Positions 7,643 to 19,759 of a stretch of DNA of 64,000 nt are shown here, piece by piece. The position numbers were made by a program, and so were the translations under genes. Every line of letters starts with the position of its first letter. Position 1 is the stretch's first letter. Below the pieces are notes generated by a model. The model was given only the letters and a program-made list of their open reading frames with translations. It made no database searches and was not told the origin of the DNA. Source of the stretch: Streptomyces viridochromogenes DSM 40736 (lineage in GTDB: Bacteria; Actinomycetota; Actinomycetes; Streptomycetales; Streptomycetaceae); the NCBI RefSeq assembly GCF_000158955.1, contig NZ_GG657757.1:5314908-5378907 (forward strand), in the 5' to 3' direction.

Positions 7643-10600
7643 TTGGCCGCCTCGCGCAACGCCTCGACCGCGAATACGAACAACGCTGCCAGCACTGCCC
7701 CGCTGCGCATCTCTTTTGCAAAGATCAAGGAGCCTCTCGAGGTTCCGAACCTGCTCGCGCTGCAGACCGAGAGCTTCGACTGGCTGCTCGGTAACACCGC
7801 CTGGCAGAGTCGGGTCGAGGAGGCTCTGGACAACGGTCAGGACGTCCCCACCAAGTCCGGGCTCGAGGAGATCTTCGAGGAGATCTCCCCGATCGAGGAC
7901 TTCAGCGGGTCGATGTCGCTGACCTTCCGTGACCACCGCTTCGAGCCGCCGAAGAACTCGATCGACGAGTGCAAGGAGCGCGACTTCACGTACGCGGCCC
8001 CGCTCTTCGTCACCGCCGAGTTCACCAACAACGAGACCGGCGAGATCAAGTCCCAGACCGTCTTCATGGGCGACTTCCCGCTCATGACGAACAAGGGCAC
8101 CTTCGTCATCAACGGCACCGAGCGTGTCGTGGTGTCGCAGCTGGTCCGTTCCCCCGGTGTCTACTTCGACTCCTCCATCGACAAGACGTCCGACAAGGAC
8201 ATCTTCTCCGCCAAGATCATCCCGTCCCGGGGTGCCTGGCTGGAGATGGAGATCGACAAGCGCGACATGGTCGGTGTCCGCATCGACCGCAAGCGCAAGC
8301 AGTCCGTCACCGTCCTGCTCAAGGCGCTCGGCTGGACCACCGAGCAGATCCTCGAGGAGTTCGGCGAGTACGAGTCGATGCGCGCCACCCTGGAGAAGGA
8401 CCACACCCAGGGCCAGGACGACGCGCTGCTCGACATCTACCGCAAGCTGCGTCCGGGCGAGCCCCCCACGCGTGAGGCCGCGCAGACGCTCCTTGAGAAC
8501 CTGTACTTCAACCCCAAGCGCTACGACCTGGCCAAGGTCGGCCGCTACAAGGTCAACAAGAAGCTGGGTGCGGACGCTCCGCTGGACGCGGGCATCCTGA
8601 CCGTCGAGGACGTCATCTCGACGATCAAGTACCTGGTGAAGCTGCACGCCGGCGAGACCGAGACGGTCGGGGACAGCGGCACGAGCATCGTCGTCGAGAC
8701 CGACGACATCGACCACTTCGGCAACCGTCGTCTGCGCAGCGTCGGCGAGCTCATCCAGAACCAGGTCCGTACGGGTCTGGCTCGTATGGAGCGCGTCGTC
8801 CGTGAGCGCATGACGACCCAGGACGTCGAGGCGATCACGCCGCAGACCCTGATCAACATCCGGCCGGTCGTCGCCTCCATCAAGGAGTTCTTCGGCACCA
8901 GCCAGCTGTCCCAGTTCATGGACCAGAACAACCCGCTGTCGGGTCTGACGCACAAGCGGCGTCTTTCCGCGCTCGGCCCGGGTGGTCTCTCCCGTGAGCG
9001 GGCCGGCTTCGAGGTCCGTGACGTGCACCCCTCGCACTACGGCCGCATGTGCCCGATCGAGACGCCCGAAGGCCCGAACATCGGTCTGATCGGCTCGCTC
9101 GCCTCCTACGGCCGGGTCAACGCGTTCGGTTTCGTCGAGACCCCGTACCGCAAGGTGTTCGAGGGCCAGGTCACCGACGAGGTCGACTACCTGACCGCCG
9201 ACGAGGAGGACCGCTTCGTCATCGCGCAGGCCAACGCGCAGCTGACGGACGACCTCCGCTTCGCCGAGGCCCGGGTGCTCGTCCGCCGTAAGGGCGGCGA
9301 GGTCGACTACGTCACCGGCGAGGACGTGGACTACATGGACGTCTCGCCGCGCCAGATGGTGTCGGTCGCGACCGCCATGATCCCCTTCCTGGAGCACGAC
9401 GACGCCAACCGTGCCCTCATGGGCGCGAACATGATGCGTCAGGCCGTTCCGCTGATCAAGTCCGAGGCCCCGCTCGTCGGCACCGGCATGGAGTACCGCT
9501 CCGCGGTCGACGCCGGCGACGTGGTCAAGGCCGAGAAGCCCGGTGTGGTCCAGGAGGTCTCCGCGGACTACATCACCACCGCCAACGACGACGGCACGTA
9601 CATCACGTACCGCCTGGCCAAGTTCGCCCGCTCCAACCAGGGCACCTCGGTCAACCAGAAGGTCATCGTCAGCGAGGGCGACCGGATCATCGAGGGCCAG
9701 GTCCTGGCCGACGGTCCGGCCACCCAGCAGGGCGAGATGGCGCTCGGCAAGAACCTGCTCGTGGCGTTCATGCCGTGGGAGGGTCACAACTACGAGGACG
9801 CGATCATCCTGTCGCAGCGCCTCGTGCAGGACGACGTCCTCTCCTCGATCCACATCGAGGAGCACGAGGTCGACGCCCGTGACACCAAGCTCGGCCCCGA
9901 GGAGATCACCCGGGACATCCCGAACGTCTCCGAGGAGGTCCTGGCCGACCTCGACGAGCGCGGCATCATCCGTATCGGTGCCGAGGTCATCGCCGGTGAC
10001 ATCCTCGTCGGCAAGGTCACGCCCAAGGGTGAGACCGAGCTGACCCCCGAGGAGCGCCTGCTCCGCGCGATCTTCGGTGAGAAGGCCCGTGAGGTCCGTG
10101 ACACCTCGCTGAAGGTGCCGCACGGCGAGACCGGCAAGGTCATCGGCGTGCGCGTCTTCGACCGCGAGGAGGGCGACGAGCTTCCCCCGGGCGTGAACCA
10201 GCTGGTCCGCGTCTACGTCGCGCAGAAGCGCAAGATCACCGACGGTGACAAGCTCGCCGGCCGTCACGGCAACAAGGGCGTCATCTCGAAGATCCTGCCG
10301 ATCGAGGACATGCCGTTCCTGGAGGACGGCACCCCGGTCGACATCATCCTCAACCCGCTCGGTGTGCCGTCCCGAATGAACCCGGGTCAGGTTCTGGAGA
10401 TCCACCTCGGCTGGCTCGCCAGCCGCGGCTGGGACGTCTCCGGGCTGAGCGAGGAGTGGGCGCAGCGCCTGCAGGCCATCGAGGCCGACCAGGTCGCCCC
10501 GGGCACCAACGTCGCCACCCCCGTCTTCGACGGTGCGCGTGAGGACGAGCTCGCGGGTCTGCTGCAGCACACCATCCCGAACCGCGACGGCGAGCGCATG

Positions 10601-11128
10601 GTGCAGCCGACCGGTAAGGCGAGGCTGTTCGACGGCCGCTCCGGTGAGCCGTTCCCGGACCCGATCTCCATCGGGTACATGTACATCCTCAAGCTGCACC
10701 ACCTGGTCGACGACAAGCTGCACGCCCGTTCGACCGGTCCGTACTCGATGATCACCCAGCAGCCGCTGGGTGGTAAGGCCCAGTTCGGTGGCCAGCGCTT
10801 CGGTGAGATGGAGGTGTGGGCGCTGGAGGCTTATGGCGCCGCGTACGCCCTCCAGGAGCTGCTGACCATCAAGTCCGACGACGTCACCGGCCGTGTGAAG
10901 GTCTACGAGGCCATCGTCAAGGGCGAGAACATCCCCGAGCCCGGCATCCCCGAGTCCTTCAAGGTGCTCATCAAGGAGATGCAGTCCCTGTGCCTCAACG
11001 TGGAGGTGCTGTCCTCGGACGGCATGTCCATCGAGATGCGCGACACCGACGAGGACGTCTTCCGCGCCGCGGAGGAGCTTGGCATCGACCTGTCCCGGCG
11101 CGAGCCGAGCAGCGTCGAAGAGGTCTGA
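7643..11128 (+). CDS. rpoB: DNA-directed RNA polymerase beta subunit
   Basis: Catalytic subunit of RNA polymerase. It has 1161 residues from the TTG at 7643, the same length as in S. coelicolor; a GGAAGGA site sits eight bases upstream. An in-frame ATG at 7583 would add an unlikely basic tail. The rifampicin region is wild type (SQLSQFMDQNNPLSGLTHKRRLSALGPGG, codons around 8905-8992). Other landmarks are GRMCPIETPEGPNIGLI, NLLVAFMPWEGHNYEDAI, KRKITDGDKLAGRHGNKGVI and the C-terminal GGQRFGEMEVWALEAYGA. rpoC follows after 93 bases. Confidence 0.98.
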   Translation: MAASRNASTANTNNAASTAPLRISFAKIKEPLEVPNLLALQTESFDWLLGNTAWQSRVEEALDNGQDVPTKSGLEEIFEEISPIEDFSGSMSLTFRDHRFEPPKNSIDECKERDFTYAAPLFVTAEFTNNETGEIKSQTVFMGDFPLMTNKGTFVINGTERVVVSQLVRSPGVYFDSSIDKTSDKDIFSAKIIPSRGAWLEMEIDKRDMVGVRIDRKRKQSVTVLLKALGWTTEQILEEFGEYESMRATLEKDHTQGQDDALLDIYRKLRPGEPPTREAAQTLLENLYFNPKRYDLAKVGRYKVNKKLGADAPLDAGILTVEDVISTIKYLVKLHAGETETVGDSGTSIVVETDDIDHFGNRRLRSVGELIQNQVRTGLARMERVVRERMTTQDVEAITPQTLINIRPVVASIKEFFGTSQLSQFMDQNNPLSGLTHKRRLSALGPGGLSRERAGFEVRDVHPSHYGRMCPIETPEGPNIGLIGSLASYGRVNAFGFVETPYRKVFEGQVTDEVDYLTADEEDRFVIAQANAQLTDDLRFAEARVLVRRKGGEVDYVTGEDVDYMDVSPRQMVSVATAMIPFLEHDDANRALMGANMMRQAVPLIKSEAPLVGTGMEYRSAVDAGDVVKAEKPGVVQEVSADYITTANDDGTYITYRLAKFARSNQGTSVNQKVIVSEGDRIIEGQVLADGPATQQGEMALGKNLLVAFMPWEGHNYEDAIILSQRLVQDDVLSSIHIEEHEVDARDTKLGPEEITRDIPNVSEEVLADLDERGIIRIGAEVIAGDILVGKVTPKGETELTPEERLLRAIFGEKAREVRDTSLKVPHGETGKVIGVRVFDREEGDELPPGVNQLVRVYVAQKRKITDGDKLAGRHGNKGVISKILPIEDMPFLEDGTPVDIILNPLGVPSRMNPGQVLEIHLGWLASRGWDVSGLSEEWAQRLQAIEADQVAPGTNVATPVFDGAREDELAGLLQHTIPNRDGERMVQPTGKARLFDGRSGEPFPDPISIGYMYILKLHHLVDDKLHARSTGPYSMITQQPLGGKAQFGGQRFGEMEVWALEAYGAAYALQELLTIKSDDVTGRVKVYEAIVKGENIPEPGIPESFKVLIKEMQSLCLNVEVLSSDGMSIEMRDTDEDVFRAAEELGIDLSRREPSSVEEV

Positions 11129-11221
11129 CGGGAGTCCGGCGGCCTTCGCCATGAAGGCCGCCGGCCCCAGGACCCCCGTATCAGACCAAAGACTTACAAC
11201 CCTGAGAGGGATTGACGCATA

Positions 11222-15121
<3,900 letters not shown>

Positions 15122-15140
15122 GCGAGTCGCTTGAGGTGGA

Positions 15141-15170
15141 GGGCGGTCATCCTTCGGGGTGGCCGCCCTT
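15141..15170 (+). terminator. Terminator after rpoC
   Basis: GGGCGGTCATCC (15141-15152) pairs with GGGTGGCCGCCC (15157-15168) around a TTCG tetraloop. It lies between convergent rpoC and the M48 protease gene. Confidence 0.8.
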
Positions 15171-15177
15171 CGGCGTG

Positions 15178-16131
15178 TCAGCGCCGCCTCTCCAGATGGG
15201 TCTGCAAGTGGTGGAGCCGGGTGTGGACGTCGGGGTGCGAGTCGAGCAGTCGCGCGATCATCCCCTCCTTGGCGAAAGAGCGGCCCGGGACGGTGGCTGT
15301 GACCTCCCGTTCGTGCTCCTGGTGCAGTACGGCCATCAGCTGGGGTGCGAAGCCGAGTCCCGCGGCGTGCTCGTCGGCCCGCAGCTCGGACCGCCGTGAG
15401 ACCGCGGCCACCAGGTAGGGCGTCGCCAACGGCAGGAAGATCAGCCCGTAGGTGGCGGTCGCCAGCGCGGCCAGGACGGCTCCGGCCACGCCGATCACCA
15501 CGGCGGCCGCACCCGTGGGGAGCCGGCGCAGCAGGGTGGCCAGCAGGCGCAGCAGCCGCCAGGCGAGCCGGGCCGGCAGCGCGTACCAGAGGGACAGCAG
15601 CGAGGCCCATGCGTGACCCCGGGTGTGGTGACCCAGCTCGTGGGCGAGCACGCCGCCGAGCTGCGCGGACGTCAGCGTCCGCAGGGAGTGACTGGTCACG
15701 CCGACGATGTGCCCGGCCGCCGCCATGGCGTTGATCCCGTCGCTGTCCTCTATCCACAGTTGGTAGGCGCTCCCGTCCACTCCGGCCCGTGCGGTCACCT
15801 CACGCCAGGTGCGCCGCAGCCGTCCGTCCTCCTCCGGTGTGGGGTAGCGCAGGCCGAACAGCCGGCGGGCCAGGAGCCGTTCGCACGGCCGGTGGAAGAC
15901 CAGGGCCCCGCTCAGGACCCAGCAGCCGAAGAGGAGCGGCCAGGGCAGAGGGCCCAGCCGGCCGAGGGCGCAGGAGAGGACGAAGACCACGGCCAGGCTG
16001 GCGGCCACGTGCGGAAGGTGCAGCGCGAGCGAGCCGAGGGCGGTGATGTCGGCGCCGCGCCGGCGGGCGGCGATGTGGACCCGTCCGGGGCGTCGGGGGA
16101 GGTCGTCGTGGTCCGGTGGGGACTCGGGCAT
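15178..16131 (-). CDS. M48-family membrane metalloprotease
   Basis: Predicted integral-membrane zinc protease of the HtpX/Ste24 type. The 317 residues start at the ATG at 16131, with GGAAGGAAGG upstream; the longer open frame is not supported. Two hydrophobic segments lie at about 44-78, the zinc motif HELGHH at 164-169, two more membrane helices at about 205-245, and the third-ligand glutamate in SELRADEHAAGLG after them. It is the last gene of the leftward operon that begins with the cyclase, 38 bases after the Pycsar-effector-like gene. A role in quality control or cell killing in that system is inference. Confidence 0.85.
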   Translation of the reverse strand: MPESPPDHDDLPRRPGRVHIAARRRGADITALGSLALHLPHVAASLAVVFVLSCALGRLGPLPWPLLFGCWVLSGALVFHRPCERLLARRLFGLRYPTPEEDGRLRRTWREVTARAGVDGSAYQLWIEDSDGINAMAAAGHIVGVTSHSLRTLTSAQLGGVLAHELGHHTRGHAWASLLSLWYALPARLAWRLLRLLATLLRRLPTGAAAVVIGVAGAVLAALATATYGLIFLPLATPYLVAAVSRRSELRADEHAAGLGFAPQLMAVLHQEHEREVTATVPGRSFAKEGMIARLLDSHPDVHTRLHHLQTHLERRR

Positions 16132-16169
16132 GGGCCTTCCTTCCGGGGTGCGGGCTCGGAGCGGTGGGG

Positions 16170-16679
16170 TCACGTGAGGAGCATCGATCCGGGGAGCAGG
16201 GCCGCGGCGCAGCCGAACGACAGCACTCCGGTCCGGATCCAGAAGTGCTTGCGGGTGGCGATGCCGCTGGTCTCCGCGAGGGCGATCCGGAGGGCGAGAG
16301 CGGGGTCGCGGCCCGTCTCCGCGAGGGCGGTGGTGAGTCGGCCGACGCGGACGGCTTGGCGTACGTCGCCGAAGTACGTGAGCGGGCGGCCGGGCGTCCA
16401 GCGGCTTCGGCGGTAGCGTGGCAGCACCGCCAGCAGCAGGGCGAACAGGGCGATGACCAGGGACGCCGCCCCCGACCACCACAACAGGGCGGCGGGCCCC
16501 GGAAGGTGGGCCGGGCTCCAGTCGCGGTCGGTCAGGAGCGCGGCCAGCACACCGGCCGAGATGCCGAGGGCACCCACCAGGACGGTGGCCTTGGCGTCGG
16601 CGCGGGCGATCTCGCTCCGGAGGTCGGCGAGCAGCTGGGTGCCCGCCCGTACCTCCGGATCCTCCTCCGGCGGGGTCAT
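16170..16679 (-). CDS. Pycsar-effector-like membrane protein (DUF5706/PycTM type)
   Basis: Small membrane protein of 169 residues. The N-terminal amphipathic helix LLADLRSEIARADAKATVL (residues 16-34) leads into three hydrophobic segments at about 31-50, 63-86 and 148-168. This pattern (E-I-x-R-A-D-x-K-A before the first helix) is what I know from the Pycsar effector family, in which a cyclic pyrimidine nucleotide triggers membrane damage. The start codon overlaps the SPFH gene stop by four bases (ATGA), so translation is coupled. A nucleotide cyclase lies in the same operon, which supports an effector role, but binding of any cyclic nucleotide is inferred. Confidence 0.75.
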   Translation of the reverse strand: MTPPEEDPEVRAGTQLLADLRSEIARADAKATVLVGALGISAGVLAALLTDRDWSPAHLPGPAALLWWSGAASLVIALFALLLAVLPRYRRSRWTPGRPLTYFGDVRQAVRVGRLTTALAETGRDPALALRIALAETSGIATRKHFWIRTGVLSFGCAAALLPGSMLLT

Positions 16680-17635
16680 GTGCCGGACCCCTGGTCGTCC
16701 TCGGGCGGTGTGGTCGGGTCGGTGGTCCGCAGGATGGCCTTCATCCGCTCGGCGACGAGCTTGCGCGGCTCGTCCAGCTGGTAGGCCTCGAGATGCTTGT
16801 CCGCGAGCGCTTTGTCGATCAGGTTCACCTGGGTGTCCAACAGCCGTTTCTGGCCCGCCTGGAGGTGTTCCAGGACGAGTTGGGTCTCGTCGGGGTGTGC
16901 CGCCAGGTGCAGGGCGAGTGCGGCCGGGCCGCCCTGCGCCAGGGTGAGTTCGTAGAACCTGATCTGTTCGGACCTGCGTTCCGCCTCGAACCTCTCGCGG
17001 AGCAGGGTCGCCTGGTGTTCCGGCTCCGCGGCCTCCACGTCGTGCCGGGCGGTGCGCAGCCGGGCCTGATGGGACCGCTCGATGGCGTCGTGGCGCAGCC
17101 GTATGGAGCCGGTGACCCGCAGACCCTGGGCACGGCCGAGTGAGGTCGCGTCCCGTACCGCCCGCTCCACGGCGCGCTCCGCATCGGCGCCGGCGTCGAT
17201 GGGATGCCTGCGGGAGGCGTCCCGCATCAGAGGCAGAAGCTCGCGCGTGAGCAGGCCGGGCACGTCCCGCTCCTGGCTGCGGACGAACAGGGCCGGATGC
17301 GTGACCCGCCAGCCGATGTCGGCCGTGGCCTCGAACTCGAAGCTGTCGATGTCGCTGGGCAGGGGCACGTTCAGCTGGAAGGCGTGCGGGTCCGTGTCCA
17401 CCTCGTAGACGACGACGTAGCGCCGCACGCTCGTGGGCCGGTCGGGTGGCAGGAAGGTCTCGTACGCCCCCTTCCGCGTGACGCAGACCAGGGCGTGGTC
17501 GATGCGCCCGGTGAAACGCCGGCCGCCGAGGTGGAAGCGGGGGAGCTGCCAGACCGTGCGGACGGGGTCGGGGTCGGATTGCGGGGCGAGGGGCTGCTGG
17601 AACCAGTCCTGTTGGTCGTGCTCGGTGTGTTCCAC
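16676..17635 (-). CDS. SPFH/band-7-like domain protein
   Basis: 319-residue soluble-looking protein without a membrane helix. Residues about 35-150 resemble the SPFH/PHB fold: a beta-rich segment (RYVVVYEVDTDP), then FEFEATADIGWRVTHPALFV and a helix with LLTRELLPLMRD. Residues 150-300 are long charged helices, probably a coiled coil (ERFEAERRSEQIRFYELTLAQ). GTG start at 17635, 19 bases after the preceding gene, with a four-base overlap into the Pycsar-effector-like gene. SPFH proteins form membrane-associated rings that often bind proteases such as HtpX or FtsH; the M48 protease two genes on fits that idea. Assignment is by pattern only. Confidence 0.6.
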   Translation of the reverse strand: MEHTEHDQQDWFQQPLAPQSDPDPVRTVWQLPRFHLGGRRFTGRIDHALVCVTRKGAYETFLPPDRPTSVRRYVVVYEVDTDPHAFQLNVPLPSDIDSFEFEATADIGWRVTHPALFVRSQERDVPGLLTRELLPLMRDASRRHPIDAGADAERAVERAVRDATSLGRAQGLRVTGSIRLRHDAIERSHQARLRTARHDVEAAEPEHQATLLRERFEAERRSEQIRFYELTLAQGGPAALALHLAAHPDETQLVLEHLQAGQKRLLDTQVNLIDKALADKHLEAYQLDEPRKLVAERMKAILRTTDPTTPPEDDQGSGT

Positions 17636-17654
17636 GGGGGCCTCCGGAGGCGGG

Positions 17655-18341
17655 TCAGTCGAGGGAGAGGCGTTTACTCAGCCGGACGGCGGCCGGTGTG
17701 CGGGCTCCTCTGGAGTCGCGGACGTTCTCCAGGAGATGGCTGACGCGCCGTCGGTTGGTGGGTGTGGTGATCAGGTCGCCGAGCAGCGAGGCCAGTGCCG
17801 ACTCGGTCTCCGGGTCGACGTCCGCCCAGCGCACCCAGCCGCGCAGGACGCCGAGGGCCTGGGGGTTGTGGGTCCGATCGGTCAGCAGCGCGTCCCAGAA
17901 CACCGCCAGGTGCCGGGCGGCCGACGGGTCCTCGGCTGTCCCGGCCCGCGCGTACCAGTCGAGGACGGGCGGGCGGTCGCTCTCGTCGCCCTTCGTCTGC
18001 TTGCAGGCCTGGAGGAAGGCGAGCAGGGCGTGCGGACGGACCGCGCGGTCGGTGGGGAGGAGTTCGGTCAGGGCGGCCAGTACGGGGTCCCCTACGGCGA
18101 GGAGCAGGAGTTCCAGGGCGTCGGCGAGCTGCCGGGACTCCTCCGGCACCTCCTCGTTCCCGGCCACCGTCTCGGCTTCGGCGGGCGCGGGCCGGTGCAT
18201 GGCCTCCACCAGGGCGGCCAGGGTCTCCTTGTGATGCACCGGGCCCAGCAGGCCGTAGGCGCGGATGGCCGTCCAGCGGCGGCTCTGGACGTCTCCGATG
18301 CACCAGTCGTGCAGGATCCGGGAGACGGCCGGCACCCCCAA
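17655..18341 (-). CDS. HEAT-like helical-repeat protein, probably the C-terminal half of the STAND-like gene
   Basis: 228 codons open from TTG at 18341. The protein is all-helical with leucine/alanine-rich repeats (ALVEAMHRP, ALELLLLAVGDPVLAALTELL, ALLAFLQACKQT, RHLAVFWDALL), like HEAT or TPR-type scaffolds. A proper ribosome site and ATG are lacking. Between the end of the upstream gene (18383) and this frame, a third frame encodes WADGRKPHAWLTA, which would join the two halves smoothly. The most likely reading is one gene split by two frameshifts. It could also be a separate translationally coupled gene. Confidence 0.55.
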   Translation of the reverse strand: MGVPAVSRILHDWCIGDVQSRRWTAIRAYGLLGPVHHKETLAALVEAMHRPAPAEAETVAGNEEVPEESRQLADALELLLLAVGDPVLAALTELLPTDRAVRPHALLAFLQACKQTKGDESDRPPVLDWYARAGTAEDPSAARHLAVFWDALLTDRTHNPQALGVLRGWVRWADVDPETESALASLLGDLITTPTNRRRVSHLLENVRDSRGARTPAAVRLSKRLSLD

Positions 18342-18382
18342 CAGCTGGGCATGTGAGGCGTGCGGTCAGCCAGGCATGTGGC

Positions 18383-19759
18383 TTACGGCCGTCCGCCCAG
18401 TGGCTCGACGAGATGGGCCATGGCGGACGACAGATCCGCCTTGGCGAGCAGCGCGGCAGCCGACGCGGCCCGGGTCCGCACCAGCGGGCGACGGTCGTCG
18501 GCCAGTTTGCGGACCCACTCCGCGAAGGCCGGGCGGGCCGACGGGTGGAGGTTCCACACCTCCTCCAGCAGCATCGGGGCCGTCCGTTCGTCCCGGAAGC
18601 GGGCGCAGAACCTGCCCTCGAGAGGACCCCACTCGGTGACTTCCGCGGTCACGTACCCGTCGGCGTGCGCGAGCCGGAGCCGGTCCTCGCGGGAGCTGCC
18701 GAAGACGGGGACGGCAGGCGCGAGTTCGGGATGCTGGATCCTGTGAAGCCGTTCGAAGAGTCCGTCCGCCAGCTCGGCGGTCACGGCGTACGGCCCCTTG
18801 TCGAACACGGCCAGGGAGACGAGGAACGCCTTGTCACGCAGCTCGGGCTTCTCCTCGGTGAGCCAGCGGGCGACCTGGGTCGCCACGGCCGTTTCGCCCC
18901 AGGCGGCGAGCCGCGCCTCGTCGATCTCGCCGCGATGGTGCGCGACGAGCCGCAGCGCGAACTGCCTGATCTCCTCCGGCCGGTGGTGCCGGGTAAGGAA
19001 CTCCCGCACCGCTGTCAGGCCCAGCAGGCCCGGCCAGGCGGACTGCCCGGTCGCCGGGGTGACATGGGCGTACAGCATCTCCTCGGCCGACGGCGGCTCC
19101 CACCGGACGTACGGGAGGTCGCCCAGGGCCGCCGAGGGCTCGACGGTGATCACCAGAAAGGCCTTGGTGCCCTCCACATGCTCGCGGAGGGCCAGGAGCT
19201 GGGATTCGCGCAGGGGACGATTCCTGCCGACGGGCAGATCGCACAGGACGTATCCCGCGGAGGTGTCCACCTGGTCGGACAGCGCCGGGAACGACACGGG
19301 GGGATCGAGGGAGCGCATCCGGCCGGTGCCCAGCCGGTGCAGGAGCATCAGCGCGGCGGAACGGCGGCCCGTCTCGCGTCCGCCGGACAGGATGACGAGC
19401 CGGTCGTCCCGCAGCCTCTCGAAGGCCTCGTCGAAACTACGGCAGCCGCGGAAGACGCCCTCCAGCTCCTTGATCTCCGACGGCGGGATCGGCCCGGACA
19501 GTGTGCGGGGGGTCGCGGCCCGGCCTCCGAAGTGGAAGTGCTGGTCGCCGTAGTGCGTGCCGCCCGTCTGACCGAACTGGTCGCGGGCGACCAGGGTGGA
19601 GACGAAGTCCGGGCCGTGCGCGATCAGGTCCCGGCGTGCGGCCCACGCCTCCTGCCTCGGCTGTTCCTCGGCCGCCTCGTCCTGCTGCTTCTTCTCGCCG
19701 TCCTCGGCGGACTCCTCGGCCGGTTTCGCCTGGCCGGCCGCCGCTTGGTCCTGGCTCAC
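18383..19759 (-). CDS. STAND-like P-loop protein with N-terminal shared motif
   Basis: 458 residues from GTG at 19759, overlapping the cyclase stop by four bases (GTGA). Residues 1-40 are charged and low-complexity. Residues 59-77 carry the motif DQFGQTGGTHYGDQHF, nearly repeated at the cyclase C-terminus. A P-loop-like GGRETGRRSA follows at 126-135, preceded by the beta strand RLVILS; the usual lysine is arginine, so ATP binding may be altered. YVLCDLP is a plausible Walker B region. The rest is helical and reads on, after apparent frameshifts, into the next gene. The layout resembles bacterial NLR or STAND sensors. I do not recognise a named family. Confidence 0.6.
   Translation of the reverse strand: MSQDQAAAGQAKPAEESAEDGEKKQQDEAAEEQPRQEAWAARRDLIAHGPDFVSTLVARDQFGQTGGTHYGDQHFHFGGRAATPRTLSGPIPPSEIKELEGVFRGCRSFDEAFERLRDDRLVILSGGRETGRRSAALMLLHRLGTGRMRSLDPPVSFPALSDQVDTSAGYVLCDLPVGRNRPLRESQLLALREHVEGTKAFLVITVEPSAALGDLPYVRWEPPSAEEMLYAHVTPATGQSAWPGLLGLTAVREFLTRHHRPEEIRQFALRLVAHHRGEIDEARLAAWGETAVATQVARWLTEEKPELRDKAFLVSLAVFDKGPYAVTAELADGLFERLHRIQHPELAPAVPVFGSSREDRLRLAHADGYVTAEVTEWGPLEGRFCARFRDERTAPMLLEEVWNLHPSARPAFAEWVRKLADDRRPLVRTRAASAAALLAKADLSSAMAHLVEPLGGRP
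19529..19585 (-). repeat. Shared 19-residue motif, copy in the STAND-like protein
   Basis: Codons for residues 59-77, RDQFGQTGGTHYGDQHFHF. 14 of 19 residues equal the copy in the cyclase. Synonymous codons differ, so similarity is at the protein level. Confidence 0.85.

Noticed and set aside
8905..8992. Rifampicin-resistant RpoB
   Set aside because: The resistance region reads as the usual sensitive sequence.
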